DNA of 64,000 nucleotides from Atrichornis clamosus (lineage: Eukaryota; Chordata; Aves; Passeriformes; Menuridae). The stretch lies in the NCBI GenBank assembly GCA_013400975.1, contig WBMZ01010233.1, positions 98,278 to 162,277 on the forward strand, in the 5' to 3' direction. Positions 28,725 to 42,480 of the stretch are shown one piece after another. The position numbers and the translations under genes were made by a program. The notes beneath the pieces are model-generated. The model had not been told where the DNA came from. It did not search any database and saw nothing but the letters and a program-made list of their open reading frames with translations. Position 1 is the first letter of the stretch. Each line of letters starts with the position of its first letter.

Positions 28725-30927
28725 TTGGCTTCATTTCGTTTTTTTTTTTCCAAATTTAATCCTCTACCTCTATTATATATTAGAGAAGTAAGATGGTTTA
28801 TTGAACATGGGTCTTGCTGTCAGAAACTCCAGGGCCAACGATCCTATGTGACGCCATAGAAGTCCACAAAGACCCTGTACTTCAGATGCCCTTCTATGGT
28901 ATTCCCTACCTCCACAAAGGACTGTAAATAAGCCCATGCATGATTGATAGTGCTCACGTGTTATGGGGTTGCCATATGAGGCAGAAAGAAAAATAACATA
29001 TTCAAAGAGAGGATTTCAACATGTTCCTCAGGTTCTTTTCAGCAGCTGGGATAATATGCAAGTAACACACAGAGTCATAATTACTCAAAAAAAGTCATAT
29101 TTAAAATACAAACAAGAAAAAAATCTTGCTGGCATACATAAGGATTCATAAAATCAATATTTCTGTCTAATTTTTTAATTCATCCAATAAAAGTCTCATC
29201 TAGAATCAGGGAAATACAAGTCCCAGGTAAATAGATGTGGCAAGCAAACCACTATTCCTGCTGCGTTTGGATCTTACTCAGCTCCCCTGGCTACTAACTG
29301 GTGCCACAGAACAGCAGTTCTGCCAGAGGCTTGACCATAGGGGCAGTGACAAAGCCATGCAATATCCCAGATCTTTAATCACGGAAAAATCCACCCCACT
29401 CCTTTTTGATTTCTCCTCTGCACTATGCCACCGTTTCTGGGTTACAGTCCTCTTGGCAAGCACCACCAGATCCATAAACTAACTTTGCAGAGTAGTGAAT
29501 TGCTGTTGCCGTTTCTAGGTTAACATTGGCAGAAACTAACAGAGTCTTCAAAAACATCATAAACTTTGTTGTAGAGCTGACACACAATTGCTACATAGTG
29601 CACTGCAGGAACACAGAGCTGTACAAGCAGGTCCAGCACTGGCCAGATAGATGGGGTTTGTCATCATCTAAACTCTTCCTCTAACAGAAGGGGGTGGGGA
29701 GCAGAGGAGGAAGGAAGAGTGCAAGGAGATGAAAGGGCAAAAAAAGAACTACTAGAAACACCTTAGACTATAGTATTTCTTGTACAGATCTGACCTGTGT
29801 TATGTACAGCAGTGTAACCTTGGGGGGAAAAAAAAAAATCAGTAAATAACTTAGAGTACTTTATAAGTGAACAACACTGTCATCTGGGATACTCAGCTTC
29901 ATTCATCACCATGGGTCTCCCGTCTCTCTCCCGAAGTCAATTGGGACTCAAACTGCAGTGGAGAACAGCTCATTCATCCAGGGGGAAAGCAGCATGCTCC
30001 CCATTGCTACAGCGTTTCCTGTGATTCTCAGTGCCCAAGAATATTACCATTTTCTTGTGACTGAGAAAATAGGAGGCACTTTTTAAGACACTTTAACATT
30101 TGTTCATATTAGAAACAAAATGAAAGTGTGATGCAGGCTGCTAACAGACCTCTACTAACATGAGCATGTGCCTTCTATTTGCCAGCTTAACTCCAAAACC
30201 AACTCTGGAGCCTGACAGAATGGAATTACACACACAATGAGGTGCATTTCAACTATCACAGACTATCAACGGAAAGGTGAAAATCACTTGGTGAAGCCTT
30301 TGAAGGAAATAAGACAAGTCCTCTTTCTCCAAAAAAACCATGCAGGCAACATCAAGAAACAGTGAATGGAAAAGCACTTGGCAGAAGCAGAAAAAGGGAA
30401 AAAGTGTGCAGCCTATAAGCAGAACCATTGACTTTAACTCAAGATGGGAAAAAAAAAAGAAATAAACATATATACTCAAAAAGAAGAAAAACTCAGCGCA
30501 ATACAAATAAGCTGTATTTCAGATTATTTCACTGTGATCATAAAAGTGATATGCAGCAGCAATAGCTAAAAAGATTGCTCCCCAAAACAATCTGGCCTGG
30601 TCAAAATGCAGAACATTTCTTTAGCGCGTACTACTCACAAAAATAATTACCAGAATAACTGAAGACAAACTATCACTGCAAATTCTTTTGGTTTCCAACC
30701 CTTGGAAGTTATTAATCAAAACCTTCAGTGAATAGCAGACATCCAGCAAAGGATTGTGAAGAGTGTGCTGCAGCCCTGGCTGAAAGGAGCAGCAGCACAC
30801 AGCCTGCAGAGTGTGCCGGGGTTTCATGCAGCCGATTGAGACTTGTCAGCTGCCACCCCCTGCCCTGAGTAAGAGAATATTTGGGTTTACACAATCAGAC
30901 ATTTACTCAGACACTGAAATGTCACGC
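28725..30927. other. Intergenic DNA, no gene seen
   Basis: Ordinary AT-rich sequence between the 48-bp duplication and the octamer cluster. The longest frames are under 90 codons. No known repeat family was recognised. Confidence 0.7.
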
Positions 30928-30969
30928 ATTAGCATGAATCATTAGCATGACTCAAAATCATTAGCATGA
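30928..30969. promoter_or_regulatory. Homotypic cluster of three POU-octamer-like sites
   Basis: ATTAGCATGA occurs three times (30928-30937, 30941-30950, 30960-30969). On the minus strand copies 2 and 3 read ATGCTAATGA, the octamer/TAATGARAT-type sequence recognised by POU-domain factors; copy 1 differs by one flanking base. Three copies of a 10-mer in 42 bases is well beyond chance. It may be a decayed tandem repeat, or a selected enhancer module. Confidence 0.6.
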
Positions 30970-31089
30970 CTTTCTGTGTCTCTATTTGCACAGAGCAGTC
31001 AGCAAAGCACAACTCCAATACTAAATTTCTTACGCCAACAAACTACTTCTCTGTTAACAACAAGCCAGTGTCCATTTTAACAGGTTTCC

Positions 31090-31265
31090 CCCCGTGTTCC
31101 CCCCCACGCAGACCCGCGCACGGACCGCGCAGGTGGTGCTGCCACCTCTTGGCCACACGGAGCAGCGCGGGAGGAAAATCCCTGCGGGCTGGGTCGGGTT
31201 AAACCCGGAGCCTGGAAATCCTGATCCTTAGAGCGAGACTGACACGGACCACTTCGGGCACGATG
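31090..31265. promoter_or_regulatory. Small CpG-rich patch holding a CTCF-like site
   Basis: About 17 CpG occur in about 175 bases in otherwise AT-rich sequence. C-runs of 6 and 7 bases lie at its left end. It begins about 120 bases right of the octamer cluster and contains the CTCF-like motif listed separately. A 128-codon frame on the minus strand (31077-31463) crosses it without any recognisable domain. Confidence 0.6.
31138..31155 (-). promoter_or_regulatory. Candidate CTCF binding site
   Basis: The minus strand reads TGGCCAAGAGGTGGCAGC, matching the CTCF core TGGCCA-NN-AG(G/A)(G/T)GGC(A/G)(C/G) at nearly every informative position; the two NN bases are A and G instead of the usual C/G and C/T. 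It sits in CpG-rich DNA, as many CTCF sites do. The motif match is direct; occupancy is not known. Confidence 0.6.
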
Positions 31266-34200
31266 CTTTGGGACCTCAGTGACCGTGTACACTATGTAAT
31301 AAACAAGTGACAAAAATCCTTTGTTTATACTGCTTCTCGAATTAGTCCTATTTGCGCAGCTTAAATCTTTTGAGGAATTTTGAACAGAAGTTATAAAGAA
31401 TTGAGTTACAAGTTCAAGAAAAAGCAAATAGTAGTAAGGCACCTTTGAGTATGCAAAATTCAACTATTATATATTTTGTAAAAAAGAATGAGAATGATCA
31501 CAGATGGGGTGGGAAGGGAAAGAAAAGAAAGGCTGATCAATTGCTAAAAGTTTGTACTGCATAGCAAAATTGGGAGAGTTTCCAAAGAAATATACATACT
31601 GGTGAGTAATTTATATGTATTTTACACTATATTTTTATATATATTTTATACTGTGTTCACCACTTCTAATCTTCACACTTCTGTATGTCTCTTCAAAAAG
31701 GCAACCAGGTGACACACAAAGCTAAGCTAAAATTTCTAGTGCCAGTGTGCAGTGAGTTTGAACTTACAAGAAAGACTTTTGCACATTGCTAGTCAAAACA
31801 CTCTTCAGCCAAGTAATCTGTGTCAGAGTCCACTGTATGATTCGTGGAATAATGTCTTTTTCAAGTGTTGATTTGTAGGCAACATAGTATTCTGAAAAGG
31901 CAAGAATTTGGGTTTTTTTCAGAAAGGATATAAAGGGCTAATCGACAGCTTCCTTGCAATACACTGTTAACAGGTCCATACTCAAAAATATACATCTACA
32001 CTTCATTCAGTCTCAGGCTCTTTTCCAAGACCAAGAAAAACAGTGACAGACAGCTGTCTTCCACAAGTCTGTTTGGACTACACCAACACTGATTTCAAAA
32101 TCACCCGGAATTGTCCATGTAGGTAATACGCAGCATTATGAGTGACCTAAGTCTGTGAAACAGTGTGTGTTACACCATCATCTCTTGTGCTGCCCCATTC
32201 CTCCTTTCTTGCTCCTTCCCAGCCCTTCCCTCTACCTTTTGTTCAATATCAAGTTTTACATGTTACTTTTTACACCTTCATTTTTAAGCCAATCATTCAG
32301 GTCAATTATGGCTAATCTGGAGTCTCTGTTTAAATCTTTACAAATTTTGACACAAAGCAAATAAATTAAGACACATATGGTTAAACAGTTTTTTAAACAA
32401 GTCAGAGGTTTTAAGAACCACATACCACATCAAGTAGGCATAAGACCCTAAATTTCCTGTTGAAAGGTAAGAAACCCTCCTCTATCATGTTTCAATGTTC
32501 TCAACTTCTATTTAATCCACTGAGTTAAAGGTTTCAAAAAATCTGAGTTTAAAGGAACAAATTTCTGATCATCTCTGTAACAACAGCTCTCAGCACTGAC
32601 AAATACTGACTCATAAAAACATTCAGGATTTGTCCATTTGTAATTCCACATGGTTCATCTCACGGAGTTAGCAATGTAACAACTGCAAAACTGGTTGGCG
32701 TAGATAGACAAGGAGTGCAAATCCAAAAGAACTGCTAGCAAATCATGGACAGCTAAACACCACTTTCTCTTGCCCATTTTCTGTGCAACTCTATCAGTGT
32801 AATTTGGGCAAGGACTGGTTTGGGTGATAAAGAAGACACATGGTGAACTGGAACAGCAAATGAATAGCTATAGAAAAAGGCATGTGCTTCATCACTGTGC
32901 TGTTCACTGTCTTACAGCTTGCCTCCAATAAAACAGGCTTCTGCAAGTTCTTGAGGAAGCAGGAAAAATGGCTTTATAAACTATATTTAAAGATATGTAC
33001 ATAAGTCTCAAAGGAAAAAAGAAGCAGTCCTGCCACAAGAAACACTATTGATGCACAATCTGGGGGAAGGAGGGGAGAATTTTCCTTTAGCTTAAATGAA
33101 TCCACAACACGGCCATGTACTGCTGCTGACAACCCAAACCACACAACACATGCAAACAGTACCTCAGCGTGCCAGGAAGAGGTCGCTCTCTCCAGGAGAT
33201 ACTCACAACTGAAAAGTGGGCACATGGTACTTCCAGCAGGAGACTCCTCCTCAGTGTTTGCAGGCGACTGACACTCCATGCTCTCCACCCCTGCCCCACT
33301 TCCCAGGGCCACACTGGCCGCTGACATTAAAATGATCCTGAAGCGCTGAGACCTCAAAACAGCAAAGGCAAAGATGCCACTCCTGAGGCCATGGCTCCTG
33401 ACTTACAGTCACAGAAACAAACAGTAATGGGGATCAACCTCATCCAAAGAGCACGATAACAGTTTCCACCAAAGATCACAGCAACAGAGCTCCTCAACCA
33501 TGCGCAGGGCCAGAGGATAATCCATTTACATCACTTTCACACCACCTGAAAGGGCAAAGCTACAAAGCCATAACACAGTAAAATGCATTTTACCTTTAGT
33601 CCAGTCCAATGCAGAGCAGGTAGATTTTCCTGCAAGCTTTCCTCCTTCTCTTTGTTTCAAACAACTTGAGGTACAATTTGAGGATGGTCAACATTCCTTT
33701 GTTATCAGTTTAAATTATTTTACTAAACTTTGGAATTATATCATGCTCCAAGAAAGAAATACCTCTACAAAAGCACATCATTACAGTCCTCTTAGAGGCA
33801 CCGTGTAAGACAGAAATTCTGTATGAATTTTCTACATTATTTTATATTAATATTTTTGTTTATGAGTTAGCATTACAAAAACCTTGTATTTCCTTAGAGA
33901 ATACCCTAATTTGCTGAGACTTTGCAGAAATATTGTGACACTATCTAGGCAAAGTATTTTATTCCTATAGTTTCAAAAATAAGCATGTGTCAAGAAAAGA
34001 AACAACACATCATTGTCTTGAAAGTATTTTTTAAAAAATTAAAATTAAGAAACCTGCATTTGTATTAGATCAACAATTGAGCACTTAGAAGAACAGAAGA
34101 GAAAAATGAGAATAACCAAACGAAAAAGCATTTTCAAAAAACAGTAATATGAAAAATATGAACAAGGAGAAATGGTTTGTTTTCTATTTATGATGCATAC

Positions 34201-37200
34201 AAATGAAGACAGAGAGACTGTGTTCACTGTTTGAATATACCTTCCCTTCCATTTCCCACTCTATGTAGCCATAGTACAAAGCAGATTTTGGTGATCTGGG
34301 ATTTTTCCACTCCCTCTTTAAAGGTTTTTTTTTGGTTTGTTCTTTCCTTCTTCAGGAAAGACTAAAAGCAGTTACCTAAATTCTAGGATTCTCAGTCATG
34401 TTACCATTGCTGCCTCAAAATTCTACATTTGATTTGATTAATCACTGTAACTAAAGGTATTAATTTCTTTTCTAATCATATAAAGTTTACAGTAAGCACA
34501 GAAGAGGCAATCTGATAATTTTTATTTACACTATTGCTTTAGACCTTAAGTATTTCAAACAGAGAGGAGAAAATATGGCAAAACCTGCCTTCTTGTCTGC
34601 AGTATTTACATGCTTTACATAGTTTAAAAATATGTGGCTTATTAATGACTGATTTTTCAACCTCTCCAATAAGCTTTTTATTAACATGACAGTCCTTTAC
34701 TTGCAAGTGTCAAGCAATTTCACACTGTGCATGTATCCTTTATGATGTTTAATATAAAAGATAGTACAGTATTTATATCCCTCACAATAAGAGAATGGAT
34801 TGTCTTAAGGTTATACAGCCCTGTTGTGATAAAGAAAGAAGGAACCTTACAAAATGATAAATATTTTCATTAAAAAACTTTAAAACTAAAAGTTCAAAGA
34901 TATGTTCTCCTCTCTTATATCTTGTCAAAACATGACTTAGGACCCAAAACTAATCTACTTTCAATTTTATTCCATATTTCAGTGCTGTCATAGTACTGAG
35001 CAGAGAGTATTGGAATACGATCATTTTTTATTTTGTTGATGTTACCGACAGCTTTATTTCACAAAGCAATCTTATACTATGTCTACCACTGGCAGGTCAC
35101 AAAGGTCAAATAGTCTATCCTTACAGGTAGAGAGCTTATTAAATGGCACGTCTATTAAACCCAATGGACAGCATAAAGAAACATTTCAGCAAAATACTTC
35201 TAATATTGTTCAGTAAAGACACAGTCAAAAAGGTGTTAAATAATTTCAACCTAGACCAATAAGAATTTTTTTATAAGCATCTTCAAAATAATGCTTCATA
35301 CAAAGCATTTTGAACACACAGTAGGAGAAAGATCTGCAGAGAGCTAAACTTTGTCTGTGCAAACACTTAGTTTGTATTATGCATTTACAACTCCACACTC
35401 ATAGCATATTTAGTGCTAGGTGGCTTACCAAAGATTAGTTTATGCTTTCTAGGACTGTTATTTAATTAAACATTCAATTTTAAATTACATTGAAATTTAT
35501 ATGATACATACTTCAGCAATATTTGTACTTGTGCTTTCCATACTATCCTGGATCATTGTAGGATAATTCTTCAGAAGCAATATATTTTAGCTATTTATTT
35601 TCACATGATGTAATTAATCACATAATAGTTTGGGGAGAAACTCAATTACATAAATCAGAAAAAAGCACTCAAATAAAATCTCCATATAGTGTCTCATAAA
35701 GTCCACATAATTCTTTTTAACTAAGAGGGTGTATGCTTTGCAATACCAGAATATTTATAGACACATAATTGTGATTTTATCTCTCTCTCTAGCATCCCTT
35801 CATTATTTCACTATCTGCCAGTTATCTCTCATATGTTGGATCCTGCTATTTCAATATTTGTATTTGCATGACTGCATTTACAAAAGAATAACAAAATAAA
35901 GACATCTTTGGATTGGGAAACCTATACATCCAGATGTTCATCTTCAGACTTAACCCTTGCAGCTCAATCAAAGAAAGCATTCCTGTTGCATTTCTAAATC
36001 ATATATGCTTATTTCTGCAGAGTTAAAATACTGAGTACTGTGGACACTCACACACAGTTTATTAGATGCAGTACTTGATCTCCTGTTATCAGAAGATTCA
36101 CCTACTCAGATAATTAATAAGATACAGAAACATAAAACACGAGTTGTTAAAGTTTACAATTACCTTCCCTCACAGCTCCATTCTAAATGCACTGTCCTTG
36201 CTTTAACACATAGTAAATCATCTACCTAAATGTATTTGCACCCAATCATTTTTTAAAGTCACAATCTTTGTAGTGTCAACTTGTCAAGGGTCAAAGGGAA
36301 GAACAGGCAAGATTCCCAAATCAATCTGCTTGTAGAAACTGTCTCATTTCATTTCAAATTACCTGCTGTGGCTGAAGCAGGCTATGGACAAACTGCCTTC
36401 CTCCATAAACCATGACAGCACAGGTCGAACTTATGTGATCATTCATAAGGGGCAAGTCATGCTGGGTCTGTCATTAACTACTTTTAAACTGCTGTGCAGG
36501 GTTAAGTGATCTTGCAGGGCAGCAGCAGATATAAATACTATTTGGACAGTTTAATGTCAGGCAACAACTCCTCTGGGATTAAAACCGTGTAACCCAATAG
36601 TGGTGCTATCGATAAAAGGATTAAGGTACTTTGGGACTGTTTCTTGCACTCACAACTTTTCATACCTTTTGCACCTAAACAGTTGTATGTTATTAAGATA
36701 TCAGATGCACAACATAATACTCTAGAAATACCAGCAGCAAGAGTCACCACCACCACCTTCTGTGGAGGCATTCCCAGTTGGTTTAGTTTTGTCCATGTGT
36801 GATTGCTCAATCCAGGAGAGGCTGCTGCTAATCTAAGAACGTAAATACATTGCAGCACTAAAAATACATTGGGCTGCATGATTCACAGGCAATGAAAACA
36901 GTTCAGAACCGAGTCTCCTCAAAGTCGGTCTGGGCAGACACCACGAAAGTCTGTATTAAGCAAGGCGCTTTCAAACATGGGATTGAACTTACTACATAGC
37001 TGACAGGAATAGAAAAAGACCACTGCATGGCTTAATAAACTATACAAGTAATTACTGCATAGAAACATACTTTGTGCTTCAGTCATTTTTCCTCTGGTGA
37101 CCACGACACAGATATAATTACATAAGTGAGAAAAATACTATTTAATAATGAAAAACAGCCATCGTCTTTTTCAAAACCTGGGGACAAGAAATGCCAGAGG

Positions 37201-40200
37201 AGATCTGTTAGACTAGTGAATACAGATGGTCTCAGTGTCAAAAAAAAATTCTTCAAGGACTACATAATTTTCCTGATTCTTTCTTCATCATCACATCCTC
37301 ATTTAATGATTACAGACATAGGTCACAGTATCCTTAATGCATTTGTCTTCAGTCATTAAGCAAATGGGTATTTTAACAAGAACATGCAGGAAGAGACCAG
37401 TACTTTAATTTGCTGAAGCAGACAAACTCTTGCTCATCATAAGACTCACTACTCACTAGTATGATAGATATGCAGAACCATACCTGAAACAGCACGTGAG
37501 CACAATGGGGCTGGTTTGTCAATGCGTCATAAAACACCAGTGCCAGTGGCACTAGGAATGAAAGAAGCAAACCTTAATCTAACAAAATACCAAATTTCAG
37601 AGCCAGCAAAACTTAATGCAGGAGCACATATGCTTTTGAAAAAGAAAGTATCAATACAACTTGTACAGAATGGAGCACCACTTTCTGAGGCACACAACAC
37701 GACACTGGCTTTTGGAAGCCAGCTTTCCAGTAGGAAAGGTGAGGTGTCGTGGTTCTGTTACAGGTTGCCAGACTGATCTGACAGTACAGATCATCTCTGC
37801 CTGTACACTTAACTTTGCTACTGATCACTTAGTGCTCTTACATAGCATCACACTTCTCACCAGCATTTTTAAAAGGGCAGCAATATATATCTACATCTAC
37901 CACCCCCCTCTCTTGGCACCACTGGCTCTTGGGCCCCAGCTCCAGGCTTCTCACTGAAACCTCTTGACTCTCTGCTGAGCAACAGCCAAAAGAATGACAT
38001 CAGCACAGGAGGATGGGATTAAATAGCAAACCACACTTCCTTTGTTCCTGTGCATACAAACCTCTGCACACCCAGATATATATTCAGAAGCTATTCTACG
38101 TGCCCACAGGTGTGGTAGGCACAGATCTCCTGGGTCCAGTTTAAATCCACAATAACAAATAGAGGGGAGAGCTCGTCCATAAGGATACCGTTTCCATCCC
38201 CATCCCTAGCACTCCTGTCCACCCATTTGCTGCAGGTAAGCTCCAATCCAGAATTCAAGACCAGCCCAGACCCAGTTTGCCCCTTCCATACTGGCTTACA
38301 ATTATATTTCTTTGCACCCTCTGGATTTGTTCTAACCCCTAGGCCCCCCACCTTCTGTCAGCCTCCACTGTCATTTTTAACACATGCTCCCAGAAAGCTC
38401 ACTTTTGTCATCTTTAGTTCCTTGCCATGCCTTTGCCCACAGGGAATCCCCACTTCCAGCTCAGATGCCCTGACAGGAGCCAGCAGCAGCCGCCATTCAA
38501 ACCCAAACACCAGCTGAGGCTACCACATGTAGGTGTGCAGGGGGAGGCCCTGAGCACTGCACTTGCTGCTGGGACCCTCCCACGCACAACAATGTTATAG
38601 TTTCCCCTAGTATATAACTTTTTAAATTCAGGCAAAATCTCATAACAATGGTGAAAAGAGCAATGAACAACTTCCAAAATATATCTGTGAGTGCATTAGT
38701 CCAAAGAAAATAAGCATAGGAATATCCAAATGGGGAAACCTACCTGATTTCCACTAATTTTACACCTAAAAGCAAATGTATCCTGATGACATTTTTCAAG
38801 CACCCAAGTAAAATCTTAGAGCAGTGACTTTATTTTATCCGCAACTGATATGAAATGAGTGACACTGTTAACATATGTTGTCACACGAAATAGCGGACTT
38901 CTGGCTGTGGCATCATATTTTAGCCTTTTTTGGAGAAGATAACATCTTTTTTGGTGTGTTTCTAAATCCACTAGCACATAATGAATACTGATACACAGTG
39001 AAATAATAATCCAAACGTATTCCTCTGATGAGGGCAACTTACATAATTCAGGAGATAAATCTAACTTTACATGGGATGGGAAAATGACACATTGTTAAAT
39101 TACAAATCTATTACAGCAAAAGGAAAGGACACGAGGAAAAAAAGTGAGACACTGATCTGTGCATGTATCAATCACAAATACCCACAGCAAAGGCAGCACA
39201 GACAACATGTCTCCACCTACTTTGTCTACCTCGTATCTGATAATCCAAAGAGGAGAAAAAACACTGTTAAGGATGATTCTTGAAAACTACTCTGATCAAC
39301 ATTTAATATTAAAAAAGAAAATTATGTCAGCACTTGTAATCATAAAGAATGTGTTTCAGGACTCCAACCTGGCTTTACACAAAATGTTTCCAGGTCACTT
39401 CTATTTTCTGCTCTAGAATCTTTGAGAAATCTCCCAAATATACACATATTATACCTCTTCTTCAGTGATCCCCATGACATGAAGAATGGTGGTTGTTCTT
39501 TAGGCTGTAAAAGTGAAACAGTGCTTGCTTCAAATGATTTTAACCAATGGTTTATTTAGAGAATCACCTGCTCAGAAGCTGCAAAGGATCCACTACTCTC
39601 CATTTCCAGTTTTTCTTTCTAGAACAGCAGTAAAATACATAACGTGTTAAGTACTACAATTAGTAAAGGGAAGATAGCTCCCTAAATCAGTAGTCAAACA
39701 AACAAACCAGACAAACAGGTCACTCAGTTACCACGTTTTCCATCTGTCCAAGATTAAACATCTAGTAATAAAACTTCATAGTAAATATATTATTTGACAT
39801 AGTCTTTTTAAATGAATCCTTTCAGTGCTATTATTTACACCTTTTAAATTAACAGTACAACAGTCTCTTAAGCTGAGTGAAAATTGCTAATTCCACCAGT
39901 TTTTTTTAAAAAACCAACAAACCTTCATGTAACCAATGGCAGTTTTGACTCAAAGGATTTGAGAAGTTTTCATGCATGGGAATACATATTCAATATTAAA
40001 TACCTTAGCAGGATGCATTATTTTATAAAAGGTAATACATTTATTTTAAATTACTACTAACGCTACAGAAATTAGTAGAAATAATAAACCAAATAATATA
40101 GGAGTAAAATTGTTTTCAACCTGTGGCACACATCTTACATGTATTACACAGCTACACCACCACTGTAAATTGTTTAGAAGGCTGAAATGACAGATAGCTG

Positions 40201-40825
40201 GTCCAAATCTTCAGGTCAAAAAGTGCAAAGGAAGAAAAATCAAAAATTAAAGAAAAAGTAGAGAAAGGCTGCTTGCTTGAAGATCATATTTCTCAGAGAA
40301 AGAAAAGAAAAATAATCTTTGAACTATTTGTGAGTTACATCTGCAACTACTAGAAACAAGGCCAACTGCCATTATGACAGACAAAAAAAAACCAAACACA
40401 AAGACAAATCCTGGGTTACTTCCTACCTATATGCAACAGCTCATTTGTTGGAAAATTAACGAGCAGCATCATCACATTGTCCTTGCTACAAGTTTCCTAA
40501 CTCCAGTAGCAGAAGTAGGATAAGGACAATTTGGGCTCACCAGGATTCTTCACTAAACAGGATGGAAATCACACTTAAATGCACTCTGCTAAATGAGCTT
40601 CCCCTTTTACTTAATTTTCCTTCACCTTTACTCATAGCAGCATCAAGAAAACAATTTACCAGGTTTGCTGCACTTCTTCAAACACTACAGATCATTTTCA
40701 ATTTCTTTATAATACTGCAGCACATTTCCTTCTCCCTTACCTAGGACAGAAAATGGTAACATCTAGAGCTGTTCAGCTTTTCCACAGTCACCTGAACAGA
40801 AATTTAGCATATTCTCAACAAGTAA
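31266..40825. other. Intergenic DNA, no gene seen
   Basis: Mostly AT-rich. Two minus-strand frames stand out slightly: 32974-33357 (127 codons) and 36538-36879 (113 codons, with a hydrophobic N-terminus). Neither has a recognisable family. An AT-rich stretch at 31600-31660 has TATATTTT repeats. No transposon was recognised until the CR1 tail at 40826. Confidence 0.7.
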
Positions 40826-40890
40826 TTGGGGGTTGGAACTAGGTGATGTTTAAGGTCACTTTCAACCCTAACCATTCTATGGTTCTATAA
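40826..40890 (+). mobile_element. CR1 LINE 3' tail remnant
   Basis: About 65 bases match the extreme CR1 3' end: GGGGGTTGGAACTAGGTGAT, then TTTAAGGTCACTTTCAACCC, then CATTCTATGGTTCTATAA. The octamer-like terminal ATTCTATG repeat places the element's 3' end at the right. Everything upstream of about 40826 is unrelated, so this is a severely 5'-truncated copy. Confidence 0.85.
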
Positions 40891-42120
40891 TTATTAATTA
40901 AAAAATCAAACATTATCTGCAAAATTCTTTTCAGTTAAGGAGTAAGAAAAATAGAGTTGAAATTATAACTAAGTAATCATTTCTACAAAATATACAATAA
41001 ATGGAATTATTTAAATACTAAAACATCTGAGTCACCATAAACTCAATTCTAAAGTAGTACCTCAAAGTTATTGTTTCTGCAACAAAACTCTCCCCTTGAA
41101 CTGTAAGCCCTGGAGTGAAAGAATAACATCCAGAACCATCATGATATGGAAAATAAACAACTCTGTTATCATTGGGATACAGTGATCAGTTTAAACTAGA
41201 GATACCTCACGGCATTGCCTGGCTGGTGGAAACGATTGAAGCAATCGGATCAAAATGGAACAAACAAATAAAAAAAACCTCTAAGAAACCTTGATTTGAT
41301 AACAGTATGCTCTAAAATAGAGCAAAAGTTGCAAAACTTAGAGCTCAAGACAGTACCCTGAAACAATAGGCTATGACTCCACTGAAGAATAAACTATTAC
41401 AGGAATTTTGACGACCCCTCCATGAATGCCATCAAGTCTGTAGCTCCTGAGGGCTCATTCCTCACCAAGCCTTTTCTTTGAAGAGGAATGATTACAGGAC
41501 ACAACAAGTTTCAAACCTATCCATATGCAGATGTCAGCAAGCTATGTACCTTGCTAGTGCAAGGGAACAAGTACAGACTCTCCGATAACACAGTATTCAA
41601 TTACAATGAATATTTGAATTAAAAACAGATGGTACAAGCTTGATTGAGAAATCACGTTTCTTGGCAGAAAAGTGCAATATGAAGAAATGCCGAACATGAA
41701 TTTTAGTAATAAAAAATATTCCTTTAAAAGAATACTGAAAGACAACTTCATGGAAACTCACAATTCACTCCAGAACGTCTTGGACAATGTTCTATTTTAC
41801 ATACTGAAAAAAACCCCAAAATAAACAAAAAAATGAAAAAAAACCCAGCAAAGCAAACATCTTAACCATGACTGCTTTCCTATTTGATGGCAGGGAACAC
41901 ACATCTGTTGACTATTTTGTAAATCTGCCTTAAAACGTTCATTCAAGCTGCAGAAGGCTGAAGTTGATTACTTTCAAGGAATGAGCCAGGCTTTATGCTC
42001 TCTAAAAAAAATCCTTGGAAAGAAGATGCAATGGAATTATGCTACTCAGAGCCCCCAGAGTCAGCAAAGAGGAATGGGAACACTCAACCCTTCAGCTTGC
42101 CTTCATCCCTCAGCACTTCA
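40891..42120. other. Intergenic DNA left of the orphan CpG island
   Basis: AT-rich sequence with an A/C-rich low-complexity tract at 41804-41848. Two plus-strand frames that run into the CpG island begin at 41981 and 42015. No gene is supported. Confidence 0.65.
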
Positions 42121-42480
42121 CTCCCGGTATAAGGGCCCTGCCCGTGCTGCTGTTCGGCAGGGAAAGCACAACCCCCGCAGCACTTCAGAGCGTTCCCACC
42201 GCCTTCCCGGCCGCGGAGCGCTCGGCTGCGGGAGCGCGGCCCTCAGAGCCCCGGCCCTCAGAGCCCCGGCCCGCCCGGCGGCCGCCGCCGCACCCCCGCT
42301 GCGGGCCGGGCGGCGGCACAGCGGGGGCACACACGGGCTCAGCCTCCTGCCTCAGCCCGCCCTGCCTGGCGGGGAAATGCAGCGGCTTCAAAGCCAGGGA
42401 AGAGCCCTGCTCCCCCTGCCGCGATGAGGGGCGGGCCTCGCCCCACGTCCCACCTCAGCCCCGTCGGCAGGGCCCAAGGG
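42121..42480. promoter_or_regulatory. Orphan CpG island in the gene desert
   Basis: By hand count there are about 39 CpG in 360 bases at roughly 70-75% G+C, meeting standard island criteria, while flanks are AT-rich and CpG-poor. A TATA-like GGTATAAGG sits at the left edge (42126-42134) and an AATAAA at 42532-42537 beyond the right edge. Overlapping open frames cross it on both strands (for example 42015-42518 plus and 42118-42330 minus), as expected in stop-poor GC-rich DNA, and none shows a domain. It is either an unannotated promoter (lncRNA or enhancer RNA), a developmental regulatory island, or less likely a solo LTR. Confidence 0.75.
42237..42266. repeat. 15-bp perfect tandem duplication inside the orphan CpG island
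   Basis: The unit CGGCCCTCAGAGCCC occurs twice back to back with no mismatch and is followed by a partial third copy (CGGCCC). It is a local slippage product in GC-rich DNA. Confidence 0.9.

Noticed and set aside
32974..33357. 127-codon minus-strand frame with hydrophobic C-terminal half
   Set aside because: No recognisable domain, and another frame on the same strand (33087-33314) is open too. Consistent with chance.
36538..36879. 113-codon minus-strand frame with a signal-peptide-like start
   Set aside because: The hydrophobic start alone is weak evidence. No family, splice context or supporting neighbours were seen.
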